Assembly: GCA_041588495.1 (NCBI GenBank)
Contig: JBFGWM010000194.1
Coordinates: 1-5,591 of the forward strand
Direction of reading: 5' to 3'
DNA length: 5,591 nt
Source: JBFGWM01 sp041588495
GTDB lineage: Bacteria; Pseudomonadota; Gammaproteobacteria; Pseudomonadales; JBFGWM01
Made by a program: the position numbers and the translations under genes. This document shows, in pieces, positions 1-5,591 of this stretch (position 1 is the stretch's first letter; each line of letters starts with the position of its first letter). The notes beneath the pieces were generated by a model, which saw only the letters and a program-made list of their open reading frames with translations, had not been told where the DNA came from and searched no databases.

Positions 1-1
1 C

Positions 2-691
2 AAGTACCTGCAGGAATCCGCCGGCATCGCGATTCTCGGCTGGCTCAGCCAGCTGGGCCCAATTCGCGCCGAACGCTTCGCGGCGGAGGAGATCCGCAAC
101 AACCCGTTTTTCTGTCCCGATCCCGGCAAGGTCGCGGAGATGGAGGCCTACATGGACCGCCTGCGCAAGAACGGCGATTCCATCGGCGCACGCATCACGG
201 TGACTGCCACCGGCGTCCCGCCGGGACTGGGCGACCCGGTGTTCGACCGGTTCGACGCCGACCTCGCCGGCGCCCTGATGAGCATCAACGCGGTCAAGGG
301 AGTCGAGATCGGGGCCGGTTTCGCCAGCGTGGAACAGAAGGGCACCGAGCACCGCGACGAGATCACCCCGGAGGGGTTCCTGTCCAACAACGCGGGCGGC
401 GTGCTCGGAGGCATCACCTCGGGCCAGGACGTCGTCGCCCACATCGCGCTGAAGCCGACCTCGAGCCTGCGCATTCCCGGCCGTTCCATCGATGTCGACG
501 GCAATCCCGTCGAGGTCGTCACCACCGGGCGTCATGATCCCTGCGTGGGGATACGTGCGACGCCGATTGCCGAGGCGATGCTCGCGCTGGTGCTGATGGA
601 TCACCTGCTCCGTCACCGGGCACAGAACGCCGACGTGCGCTGCACCACGCCGGTGGTTCCCGCGAGCGTGCCCGGATCAGGGGAGCCATGA
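2..691 (+). CDS. aroC: Chorismate synthase, C-terminal part (5' end outside window)
   Basis: Chorismate synthase removes phosphate from 5-enolpyruvylshikimate-3-phosphate to give chorismate, the last step of the shikimate pathway. It needs reduced FMN and acts in the cytoplasm as a homotetramer. The reading frame is already open at base 2 and gives 229 residues. Compared with E. coli AroC (about 360 residues) roughly the first 135 are missing, including the N-terminal active-site histidines. Seen in the part present are NPFFCPDP, GDSIGA, the family block GLGDPVFDRFDADLAGALMS, INAVKGVEIG, RDEITPEGF, LGGITSGQD and the signature RHDPCVGIR..PIAEAM (codons from 530). That signature carries the conserved Asp matching E. 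coli D339. The tail after QNADV is about 10 residues longer than in E. coli and rich in Pro, Val and Ser. No frameshift is seen. The stop TGA overlaps the ATG of the next gene (ATGA), so the two are probably co-translated. Identification is near certain. Confidence 0.97.
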   Translation, partial: KYLQESAGIAILGWLSQLGPIRAERFAAEEIRNNPFFCPDPGKVAEMEAYMDRLRKNGDSIGARITVTATGVPPGLGDPVFDRFDADLAGALMSINAVKGVEIGAGFASVEQKGTEHRDEITPEGFLSNNAGGVLGGITSGQDVVAHIALKPTSSLRIPGRSIDVDGNPVEVVTTGRHDPCVGIRATPIAEAMLALVLMDHLLRHRAQNADVRCTTPVVPASVPGSGEP

Positions 692-1869
692 CCGGTACGG
701 CCCTGCCGTACTGGCGCCTCTCGACCTTCTATTTCGCCTACTTCGCGCTGCTCGGCGGACTGGCTCCGTACTGGAGCGTTTATCTCGACGCCCTCGGCTA
801 CAGCGGACAGGCCATCGGCGTGCTGATGGCCCTGCTCACCGGCACCAAGATCGTGGCGCCCAACGTGTGGGGCTGGATTGCCGATCGCCAGGGCAGCCGC
901 CTGCGCATCATCCGTTTCGGCGCCTTTGCCACCACCATCGTGTTCTGCGGCCTCCTGGTGCGCACCGATTTCTGGTGGATGGCCGCGGTGGTGACCCTGT
1001 TCAGCTTTTTCTGGAACGCCATCCTGTCCCAGTTCGAGGTCATCACCCTGGGCCACCTCGGCGAGCGCACCAGCCGCTACAGCCGCATCCGCCTGTGGGG
1101 ATCGGTCGGATTCATCGTTACCGTGGCCGGCCTGGGCTGGCTGTTCGACCGTTACCCCGTCACCAACCTGCCGTGGGTCCTGTTACCCGTGATCCTGCTC
1201 ATCTGGCTGAGTACGGTCAGTGTCGGGGAGGAGCCCCTGCGGCGCACGGAGGAGGGCGGGGCGGGTTTTCTGGTCCTGCTACGCCGTCGCGAGGCGATCA
1301 CATTTTTTGTGGCCTGTTTCCTGCTGCAGGTTTCCCACGGGCCGTATTACACGTTTTTTTCGCTGTTCCTCGATCTGCACGGATACAACCGCACCAGCAT
1401 CGGCCTGCTGTGGTCGCTGGGAGTGATCGCGGAGATCGTGTTGTTCCTCGGCATGCACCGCATCCTGCCCCGCGTCGGGGTGCGCGGGTTGGTGCTGGCG
1501 GCGCTGGTGCTCACCACGATGCGCTGGTGGCTGATCGGCTGCTACGCGGACAACCTGCCCGTGCTGCTGTTCGCCCAGTGCCTGCACGCGTTCTCTTTCG
1601 GCGCGTTTCATGCCGCGGCCATCGACTGGGTACATCGCTATTTCGGCGCCCGGCATGCCGGTAAGGGCCAGGCCCTCTACAGCAGCGCCAGCTTCGGCGC
1701 GGGCAGCGCGGTCGGCGCATTGCTCAGTGGCGTGCTGTGGGACGCCGCCGGCCCGGTCACGGCCTACGCGGTCGCGGCCTGGGTGGCGGCGCTGTGCCTG
1801 CTGATCGTGTATGCCGGGTTCCGCGAACCGTCGGTCGGCCAGGCCGACCTCAGCCGTTCGCGAGCCTGA
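688..1869 (+). CDS. MFS transporter, HcaT / MFS_1-like family
   Basis: This is a 393-residue, very hydrophobic protein with about 12 predicted membrane helices, the normal size for a major facilitator superfamily secondary transporter of the inner membrane. The first helix block (YFAYFALLGGLAPYWSVYL, from residue 15), the helix 2-3 loop WGWIADRQGSR (61-71) and RIRLWGSVGF (133-142) match the pattern of E. coli HcaT, the putative 3-phenylpropionate permease, and of the LacY-like MFS_1 group. The start ATG overlaps the aroC stop as ATGA and is preceded by AGGGGAG at 679-685, so translational coupling is likely. The link to aroC suggests an aromatic or other organic-acid substrate. That is inference only: HcaT-like annotations are widespread and the true substrate is unknown. 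The 3' end overlaps the convergent LysR gene by 20 bp. No broken or missing segment is seen. Confidence 0.9.
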   Translation: MTGTALPYWRLSTFYFAYFALLGGLAPYWSVYLDALGYSGQAIGVLMALLTGTKIVAPNVWGWIADRQGSRLRIIRFGAFATTIVFCGLLVRTDFWWMAAVVTLFSFFWNAILSQFEVITLGHLGERTSRYSRIRLWGSVGFIVTVAGLGWLFDRYPVTNLPWVLLPVILLIWLSTVSVGEEPLRRTEEGGAGFLVLLRRREAITFFVACFLLQVSHGPYYTFFSLFLDLHGYNRTSIGLLWSLGVIAEIVLFLGMHRILPRVGVRGLVLAALVLTTMRWWLIGCYADNLPVLLFAQCLHAFSFGAFHAAAIDWVHRYFGARHAGKGQALYSSASFGAGSAVGALLSGVLWDAAGPVTAYAVAAWVAALCLLIVYAGFREPSVGQADLSRSRA

Positions 1870-2761
1870 GGCGTTCCGCGACCGGGGGGTTGTCGGCGAA
1901 GTGTTCCACCAGGAAGTCGATGAACGTCCGCACCTTCGGTGACAACAGTCGTGCGCCCGGGTAGACGGCGGAGATCGGTACCGAGGGGACCTGCAGGTGA
2001 GGCAGCGCCTGCAGCCGCCCGGCGAGCACGTCCTCCTCGACGAAATAGCAGGGCAGGAGGGAGACGCCCAGACCCTTTTTCACCGCCTCGCGCATCCCGT
2101 GGAACGTATTGATCTGCAGCCGGAGGTTGATCGTCGAAAAATCGATACGCTCACCGAACATGCGCCGCGCAATCTCCTCCACCCGCGGCGTGATATAGGA
2201 CACGCTGTCCAGGCGGAAAAACTCCTCGAGGGTCTCCGGCTGCCCGCCGTCGGCAAACCAGCCCGGCGGCGCGCAGGCCAGGAAGCGGGTGTCGGTGAGC
2301 TTGCGGGCCACCAGGCGGCTGTCCTGGACCAGTCCCTCGCGCAGGGCAAGGTCGATCCCCTTGGCCACGATATCGACGGTTTCCTCGGCGAGGTTCACGT
2401 CAAAGCGCACGTCGGGATATTCCCGGTTGTATTCGTGGATGACGTCGAGCAGGACGCTGATCCCGAAGGCCGGGGTGGTGGTGATGCGCAGGGTGCCCGC
2501 CGGCCGGCTCTGCATGTCGCGCACCGTGCGCTCCATGTCATCGAGATCCTCGAGGATGCCGCGGCTGCGCTCGTGGAACATGCGGCCTTCCTCGGTGAGG
2601 CTCACCGCGCGGGTGGTGCGGTTGAGCAGGCGCACCCCGAGGCGCTCCTCCAGCCTGGAGACCACCTTGCTCACCGCCGAGGGGGTCATGCCCAGTTGGC
2701 GCGCGGCGCTACTGAAATTGCCTTGTTCGACCACGGCCACGAAACAACGAAGATCATCCAT
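1850..2761 (-). CDS. LysR-family transcriptional regulator (CrgA-like)
   Basis: This is a 303-residue DNA-binding regulator of ordinary LysR length. Residues 1-60 form the winged helix-turn-helix: MDDLRCFVAVVEQGNFSSAA, then LGMTPSAVSKVVSRLEERLG with recognition helix around 27-37, then VRLLNRTTRAVSLTEEG. A linker helix follows (about 60-88), then a periplasmic-binding-protein-like effector domain from about 88 to 292 that starts PAGTLRITTTPAFG. The TTRxVxLTEEG wing and the RPAGTLR linker end are typical of the CrgA/DmlR-type group. The ATG at 2761 was chosen over an in-frame TTG at 2773 because GGAGGG lies 4 nt upstream of the ATG and the LysR fold begins directly at MDDL. The gene is divergent from the membrane-protein gene at 2899 and convergent with the MFS gene. 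Its likely targets are itself and the divergent gene. The effector is not predictable. Confidence 0.95.
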   Translation of the reverse strand: MDDLRCFVAVVEQGNFSSAARQLGMTPSAVSKVVSRLEERLGVRLLNRTTRAVSLTEEGRMFHERSRGILEDLDDMERTVRDMQSRPAGTLRITTTPAFGISVLLDVIHEYNREYPDVRFDVNLAEETVDIVAKGIDLALREGLVQDSRLVARKLTDTRFLACAPPGWFADGGQPETLEEFFRLDSVSYITPRVEEIARRMFGERIDFSTINLRLQINTFHGMREAVKKGLGVSLLPCYFVEEDVLAGRLQALPHLQVPSVPISAVYPGARLLSPKVRTFIDFLVEHFADNPPVAERLRLANG

Positions 2762-2765
2762 CGCG

Positions 2766-2771
2766 CCCTCC
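2766..2771 (-). promoter_or_regulatory. Ribosome binding site of the LysR gene
   Basis: On the minus strand this reads GGAGGG and is followed by CGCG and the ATG at 2761. It decides the start: the alternative TTG at 2773 lies upstream of this site and has no comparable Shine-Dalgarno of its own. Confidence 0.75.
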
Positions 2772-2777
2772 AATATG

Positions 2778-2790
2778 TTCCTATATGGAA
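2778..2790. promoter_or_regulatory. T-N11-A dyad, candidate LysR operator
   Basis: The sequence TTCCTATATGGAA is an inverted repeat (TTCC / GGAA around TATAT) and fits the LysR binding consensus T-N11-A exactly. Partial symmetry continues outward for about 6 bp on each side. It lies in the region between the LysR gene and the divergent membrane-protein gene, 17 bp upstream of the LysR ATG. A site here, near the predicted start of lysR transcription, would fit autorepression. The role is inferred; the dyad and its position are seen directly. Confidence 0.5.
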
Positions 2791-2795
2791 TAGAT

Positions 2796-2824
2796 ACTAT
2801 GCCTCAGTAGCCGTTTATTTCCAA
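2796..2824 (-). promoter_or_regulatory. Candidate sigma-70 promoter of the LysR gene
   Basis: On the minus strand TTGGAA (2819-2824, 4 of 6 to the -35 consensus) is followed after 17 bp by CATAGT (2796-2801, 4 of 6 to the -10 consensus). This lies in an AT-rich patch within an otherwise GC-rich window. Transcription would begin near 2789, inside the T-N11-A dyad. Both boxes are weak matches, so this is only a candidate. Confidence 0.3.
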
Positions 2825-2898
2825 CATGTCAGCAAATACATTGGTAGCCAGGGGTTCACGGAATCCCGCCAGGACCACGGCAAGCGAGGAGTCATGCG

Positions 2899-3642
2899 AT
2901 GAATCACGGCGAATCTGCACGAATCTTCCCGGTTCCGATACCGGCTCGACCCGCCAGTCCCCTGGCGGCCCGCCATACCGACCGCGACCTGTTCATTTTC
3001 CATGCCGCATTCCTCGGGTTTTCCGCCGCGGTGATGGCCCTGCCCATCGCGCTTCCCGCCGGACAGCGGCTGCTGATCCTGCTCGGCACTTACCACGTCG
3101 CGTTCCCCCTGGTGGGCTGGAGACTCGGCCACCGGGAGTGGATCCGCCTGTGGAGTTTCCTGGCGCCGCTCAGCGCCCTCCTGTTCTACCCGCAACTGAT
3201 GCTCTCGGTCGAGTACGCCTCGGTGGTGTTCAATGCGACCGGCGCCCCGGAGATCGCCCGGGTGCCCCTGTACGCCGGCCTGCTGTGGACCATTCCGCTG
3301 CTCATCGTGGTGCACGGCGGGCGCCGCCTGACCCGTTTCCTCACGGCCCCGTGGGCGGTACTGGTGGTCACCGGGCTGGCTTCGGCAACCGTATTCTCCG
3401 CGGAGATGCTCAATGCCCGCGTCGACCTGTGGTACGCGCAGCACGTGCTGACGCTCGCCGGCGTGGCGGTGTACACCATTGCGCCCAACATCCTGCTCGG
3501 CGTCGGCGCGTGGGCGGTTTACCGGGCCACGCGCAACCGCCACGCGGCCCTCAGGGTCGGGGCGGCCTTCCTCACCATGCTGACCTACCAGGGTGGGCTC
3601 ACCGCGGGTTACTTCCTGTTCGAGCGCATCCTGATCCTGTGA
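2899..3642 (+). CDS. Uncharacterised polytopic membrane protein
   Basis: This is a 247-residue protein of no recognised function. After a polar N-terminus (1-30) there are about seven hydrophobic stretches: roughly 31-52, 56-75, 84-103, 122-139, 148-168, 182-208 and 218-245. Distinctive pieces are TYHVAFPLVGWRLGHREW (64-81), PLYAGLLWTIPL (123-134) and AEMLNARVDLWYAQH (168-182). Polar residues H66, E169 and H182 fall within or beside predicted helices, which could mark a ligand or active site. The layout recalls an uncharacterised membrane domain family (possibly DUF6989), but this is from memory and not verified. The start ATG has AGGAG at 2886-2890, 8 nt upstream. An ATG at 2894 is followed at once by a stop in its own frame. 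The gene is divergent from the LysR gene (137 bp apart) and 77 bp upstream of the potassium-channel gene on the same strand, so it is a likely LysR target. Confidence 0.8.
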   Translation: MNHGESARIFPVPIPARPASPLAARHTDRDLFIFHAAFLGFSAAVMALPIALPAGQRLLILLGTYHVAFPLVGWRLGHREWIRLWSFLAPLSALLFYPQLMLSVEYASVVFNATGAPEIARVPLYAGLLWTIPLLIVVHGGRRLTRFLTAPWAVLVVTGLASATVFSAEMLNARVDLWYAQHVLTLAGVAVYTIAPNILLGVGAWAVYRATRNRHAALRVGAAFLTMLTYQGGLTAGYFLFERILIL

Positions 3643-3652
3643 CGAGGCGCCG

Positions 3653-3681
3653 GCCGACGCATTTCGCGGGATGCGGTCGGC
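3653..3681 (+). other. Bulged hairpin between membrane-protein and channel genes
   Basis: GCCGACGCAT (3653-3662) pairs with ATGCGGTCGGC (3671-3681) to give 10 base pairs with one bulged G and an 8-nt loop. It starts 11 nt after the stop of the upstream gene and ends 38 nt before the channel ATG. No T-run follows, so it is not a standard intrinsic terminator. It could stabilise or attenuate a shared transcript, or it may be a by-product of high GC content. Confidence 0.4.
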
Positions 3682-3719
3682 TATGCTTACCGGCAGGAGA
3701 ATTACAGCGGTTTCCGGCC

Positions 3720-4679
3720 ATGGGCAAAGAGTGCAAACGGACCGATCGCAGCGTCATCCAGGTGCAGGGTTTCACGGTCGAGCAGATCGGTCGCCGCGCA
3801 CGCAGCACGACGGCCGATTTCTATCACTACCTGCTGGCCACCAGCTGGGCGCGTGTGCTGCTGATCTTCGTCGGTATCTACATCGGCGCGAACGTGGTGT
3901 TCGCGTTGTTGTACATGCTCTGGCCCGAGTGCCTGCAAAACGCCCGTCCGGGCAGTTTCTCCGACGCCTTCTTTTTCAGCATCGATACCATGACCACCAT
4001 CGGCTACGGGAACATCCTGCCGGCCAACCTGTACGCCCACGTGCTGGCGACCACCGAGGTCCTGTTCGGTCTGCTCTGGGTGGCCATCACCACGGGCATG
4101 CTGTTTGCCAAAATTTCCCTGCCCACGGCCAAGGTGCAGTTCAGCGACGACATGGTCATCTGCCGCCGCGACGGGCAACCCGTCCTCATGATGCGCCTCG
4201 CAAATTCGCGGAACACCGCGGTCATTGAGGCCCGCATCCGCCTCGACCTGATGATCACCGAGCGCACCCTGGAGGGCGAGATCACCCGCAAGCTGTATCC
4301 GCTGAAAATGCTGCAGGATACGTCACCGATGTTCCTCATCACCTGGACCGCGGTCCACGTGATCGACGAGAGCAGTCCGCTGCACGGTCTCAACCCGGAA
4401 GCGCTGCGCATGGGCAACGCCCGGGTCAGCGTCATCACCAGCGGGGTCGACAGCGCCCTGATGCAGACCGTCATCGCGCAGAATGTCTATGACTGGCAGC
4501 ACATCCTGTGGAATCACTGTTTCGTCGACATCATCTCGCCCACGGCGAGCGGCATGGTGCGCGTGGACTACACCCGGTTCAGCGACACCCGGGAAGCGGC
4601 AGATACGGAACAGGTCGACATCCCGGAAGAGATACAATCGGCCCTGCATCCGGTCGAGGTGGGTCCCCAGAACGCCTGA
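3720..4679 (+). CDS. Inward-rectifier potassium channel, KirBac family
   Basis: This is a 319-residue potassium channel subunit, expected to form a tetramer in the inner membrane. In order: slide helix about 32-42 (DFYHYLL), outer helix about 43-66, pore helix from 80 (SFSDAFFFSIDTMT), selectivity filter TIGYGN (93-98), and inner helix about 106-130 with the gate phenylalanine F129 (matching F146 of KirBac1.1). The cytoplasmic immunoglobulin-like Kir domain runs from about 138 to 300 and includes HVIDESSPL and VDYTRFSDT, blocks shared with Burkholderia KirBac1.1. The residue at the rectification position is uncharged (V121), which argues for weak polyamine block. Basic residues that KirBac1.1 uses near the membrane face (R49, K57, R151, R153) align here with A32, A40, L134 and T136. 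The ATG at 3720 was chosen for its fit to the family N-terminus; its best Shine-Dalgarno (AGGAG, 3695-3699) lies 20 nt away, so initiation looks weak. The open frame upstream to 2826 is a shadow of the preceding gene. Identification is very secure. Confidence 0.95.
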   Translation: MGKECKRTDRSVIQVQGFTVEQIGRRARSTTADFYHYLLATSWARVLLIFVGIYIGANVVFALLYMLWPECLQNARPGSFSDAFFFSIDTMTTIGYGNILPANLYAHVLATTEVLFGLLWVAITTGMLFAKISLPTAKVQFSDDMVICRRDGQPVLMMRLANSRNTAVIEARIRLDLMITERTLEGEITRKLYPLKMLQDTSPMFLITWTAVHVIDESSPLHGLNPEALRMGNARVSVITSGVDSALMQTVIAQNVYDWQHILWNHCFVDIISPTASGMVRVDYTRFSDTREAADTEQVDIPEEIQSALHPVEVGPQNA

Positions 4680-4686
4680 AAAGCTT

Positions 4687-4705
4687 ATCCGGGCGCCGGG
4701 TTCTT
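4687..4705 (+). terminator. Weak terminator-like hairpin after the channel gene
   Basis: ATCCGG-GCG-CCGGGT can form a 6-bp stem (including one T-G pair) with a 3-nt loop, followed by TCTT. It begins 8 nt after the channel stop codon. The stem is short and the T-tract is poor, so it may be a weak or partial terminator at best. Confidence 0.3.
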
Positions 4706-4731
4706 AAAACTGCTGAACAGCCTTCCCGGGC

Positions 4732-4763
4732 TTGAAACGAGTCCCAAAATCCCCACGTAAAAT
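4732..4763 (+). promoter_or_regulatory. Candidate promoter of the pilin accessory gene
   Basis: TTGAAA (4732-4737, 5 of 6 to the -35 consensus) and TAAAAT (4758-4763, 5 of 6 to the -10 consensus) lie in a relatively AT-rich stretch about 75-105 bp upstream of the gene. The 20-bp spacing is longer than the preferred 16-18 bp, so activity is uncertain. Apart from this and the hairpin above, nothing else is recognised in 4680-4838. Confidence 0.3.
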
Positions 4764-4838
4764 CCAGATCACCGGTAGTTTCGGGCGGTTGACCGGATTC
4801 ACTGTCACGACGGGAGGGGGAACCATCTGGAGATGGGC

Positions 4839-5591
4839 ATGACCACGGAGCAGCCGACCCACACCCCGGCAAGGCGCGAATTCCACCTGCGGGCGCGCCT
4901 CCGGGCATTCCTGCTGCACTGTTGCTTCAGCGCGGTCCTGATCACGGGGTTCCTGTGGGTGGTCACCCGGTCCTGGTACCCGGACATCCTGTTCCGCCTG
5001 GAGGACGTCTACGAGGCGCTGCGCATCCTGGTACCGGTCGATGCGATTCTCGGTCCGGTCCTCACCTTCCTGCTGTATGTTCCGGGCAAGCGCGGCGTGA
5101 AACTCGACATCGCCCTGGTGGCGCTCGCGCAGGTACTCGCCCTGGCCTACGGCGGCCACACCATTTACCAGCAACGTCCGGCCGCACTGGTGTTCGCGGG
5201 CGACCGGTTTGAAGTGATTCCCGCCTCGAAGCTGGATCTGGAGCGCCTGCCACCCGAACATTTCGACCGGGCATCGCTCGACTTCCCGTTCCTGGCGTAC
5301 GCGCTTCCCGCGCAGACGAACGAGGAGTTCATGCAGTTCGTGGCCACCGATTTCAAGTACCAGAAACACCCCGAGCGTTATCGGCCCGTGGCGGACCACC
5401 TCGCACAGGTTCGCGAAAGGGCGCTCGATCCCGCGCGGATCAAACCGGAGAAAACGGGCTCGGCAAAACGCTGGACACGGTTCCGCGAGCAGTTCGACGA
5501 CCTCGATAAGCTGCTCTTTTTACCGCTCGAGGGAACCACGTTCGACTGGAACTTCATCGTGCTGGAACGTGACACCGGGCGCCTCGCCGGC
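4839..5591 (+). CDS. TfpX/TfpZ-family type IV pilin accessory protein (3' end outside window)
   Basis: This is an inner-membrane protein of the group found beside certain type IV pilin genes (TfpX, TfpY and TfpZ in Pseudomonas, FimB in other bacteria), where members aid assembly of their cognate pilin. The 251 residues present show a basic N-terminus (RREFHLRARLRA), then three membrane helices at about 24-43, 61-80 and 89-110. The family-like pieces are SWYPDILF (45-52), PVDAILGPVLTFLLYVPGK (66-84), KLDIALVALAQ (88-98) and QQRPAALVFAGDRFEV (111-126). A soluble C-terminal region follows and ends in FDWNFIVLERDTGRLAG at the window edge. The usual family length is about 240-270, so only a few residues are probably missing. 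Start: ATG 4839 has GGAG six nt upstream; an in-frame ATG at 4833 is possible and would add two residues. No pilin gene lies upstream in this window, so any partner must be downstream. Confidence 0.85.
   Translation, partial: MTTEQPTHTPARREFHLRARLRAFLLHCCFSAVLITGFLWVVTRSWYPDILFRLEDVYEALRILVPVDAILGPVLTFLLYVPGKRGVKLDIALVALAQVLALAYGGHTIYQQRPAALVFAGDRFEVIPASKLDLERLPPEHFDRASLDFPFLAYALPAQTNEEFMQFVATDFKYQKHPERYRPVADHLAQVRERALDPARIKPEKTGSAKRWTRFREQFDDLDKLLFLPLEGTTFDWNFIVLERDTGRLAG

Noticed and set aside
867..1664. A 265-codon plus-strand frame inside the MFS gene.
   Set aside because: Its composition is Arg/Pro/Gly/His-rich and it lies wholly inside the well-supported transporter gene in a shifted frame.
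2821..2844. Inverted CCAA ... TTGG with an internal ACATGT, a possible second operator.
   Set aside because: The arms are only 4 bp with a 16-bp spacer and the inner symmetry needs a bulge. It is too weak to call.
1997..2902. A 301-codon plus-strand open frame opposite the LysR gene.
   Set aside because: It is antisense to a complete LysR coding sequence. Its translation is rich in His, Gln, Ala and Arg without a recognisable motif, and no ribosome binding site decides a start.
2826..3719. An open frame that runs unbroken from 2826 into the KirBac gene, suggesting a 617-residue fusion protein.
   Set aside because: The extra ~298 residues are rich in Arg, Pro, Gly and Ala with no domain, and they are the shifted frame of the membrane-protein gene at 2899. 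KirBac proteins start close to the ATG at 3720. The long frame is an effect of high GC content.
4719..4734. AGCC ... GGCT hairpin considered as a terminator after the channel gene.
   Set aside because: The stem is 4 bp and no T-run follows. The hairpin at 4687-4705 is the better, though still weak, candidate.
4704..5399. A 231-codon minus-strand open frame opposite the pilin accessory gene.
   Set aside because: It is a shadow frame of the real plus-strand gene, with low-complexity composition and no family resemblance.
1..5591. A search by eye for CRISPR arrays, tRNA genes, insertion sequences or toxin-antitoxin pairs.
   Set aside because: No regularly spaced repeats, cloverleaf sequences, terminal inverted repeats or transposase-like proteins were seen, and all coding space is taken by the six genes described.

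Overview
The window is GC-rich, tightly packed bacterial chromosome with no sign of plasmid, phage or insertion-sequence DNA. The AroC sequence, the aroC/MFS gene pair, a KirBac-type potassium channel and a TfpX/TfpZ-type pilin accessory protein together suggest a high-GC proteobacterium, most likely a gammaproteobacterium (for example of the Chromatiales/Ectothiorhodospiraceae kind). That placement is an inference from protein resemblance, not a measured phylogeny.

Layout. Positions 2-691 (+) hold the last ~229 codons of chorismate synthase (aroC). Its stop overlaps the start of a 12-helix MFS transporter of the HcaT / MFS_1-like type (688-1869, +), which forms a translationally coupled pair. 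A LysR-family regulator of the CrgA-like group (1850-2761, -) converges on the MFS gene and overlaps it by 20 bp. A 137-bp AT-richer control region (2762-2898) separates the regulator from a divergent gene for an uncharacterised polytopic membrane protein (2899-3642, +). After a 77-bp gap with a bulged hairpin comes an inward-rectifier potassium channel of the KirBac family (3720-4679, +). A weak terminator-like hairpin and a possible promoter lie between 4680 and 4838. The last gene (4839 to the right edge, +) is a TfpX/TfpZ-family type IV pilin accessory protein that is cut just before its C-terminus.

How they work together. AroC makes chorismate, the last common precursor of aromatic amino acids, folates and quinones. 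The coupled transporter may move an aromatic or other small organic acid, but its substrate cannot be read from the sequence. The LysR gene, the T-N11-A dyad and the divergent membrane-protein gene form a classic LysR regulator/target arrangement. The potassium channel may be co-transcribed with the membrane protein or expressed on its own. The pilin accessory gene looks like the start of a different functional unit, whose pilin partner would have to lie downstream, outside the window.

Nothing here is plainly a new defence or mobile system. The points most worth following up are the KirBac channel, which lacks several basic residues that bind anionic lipid in its studied relative, and the uncharacterised divergent membrane protein with conserved-looking polar residues within or beside its predicted helices.
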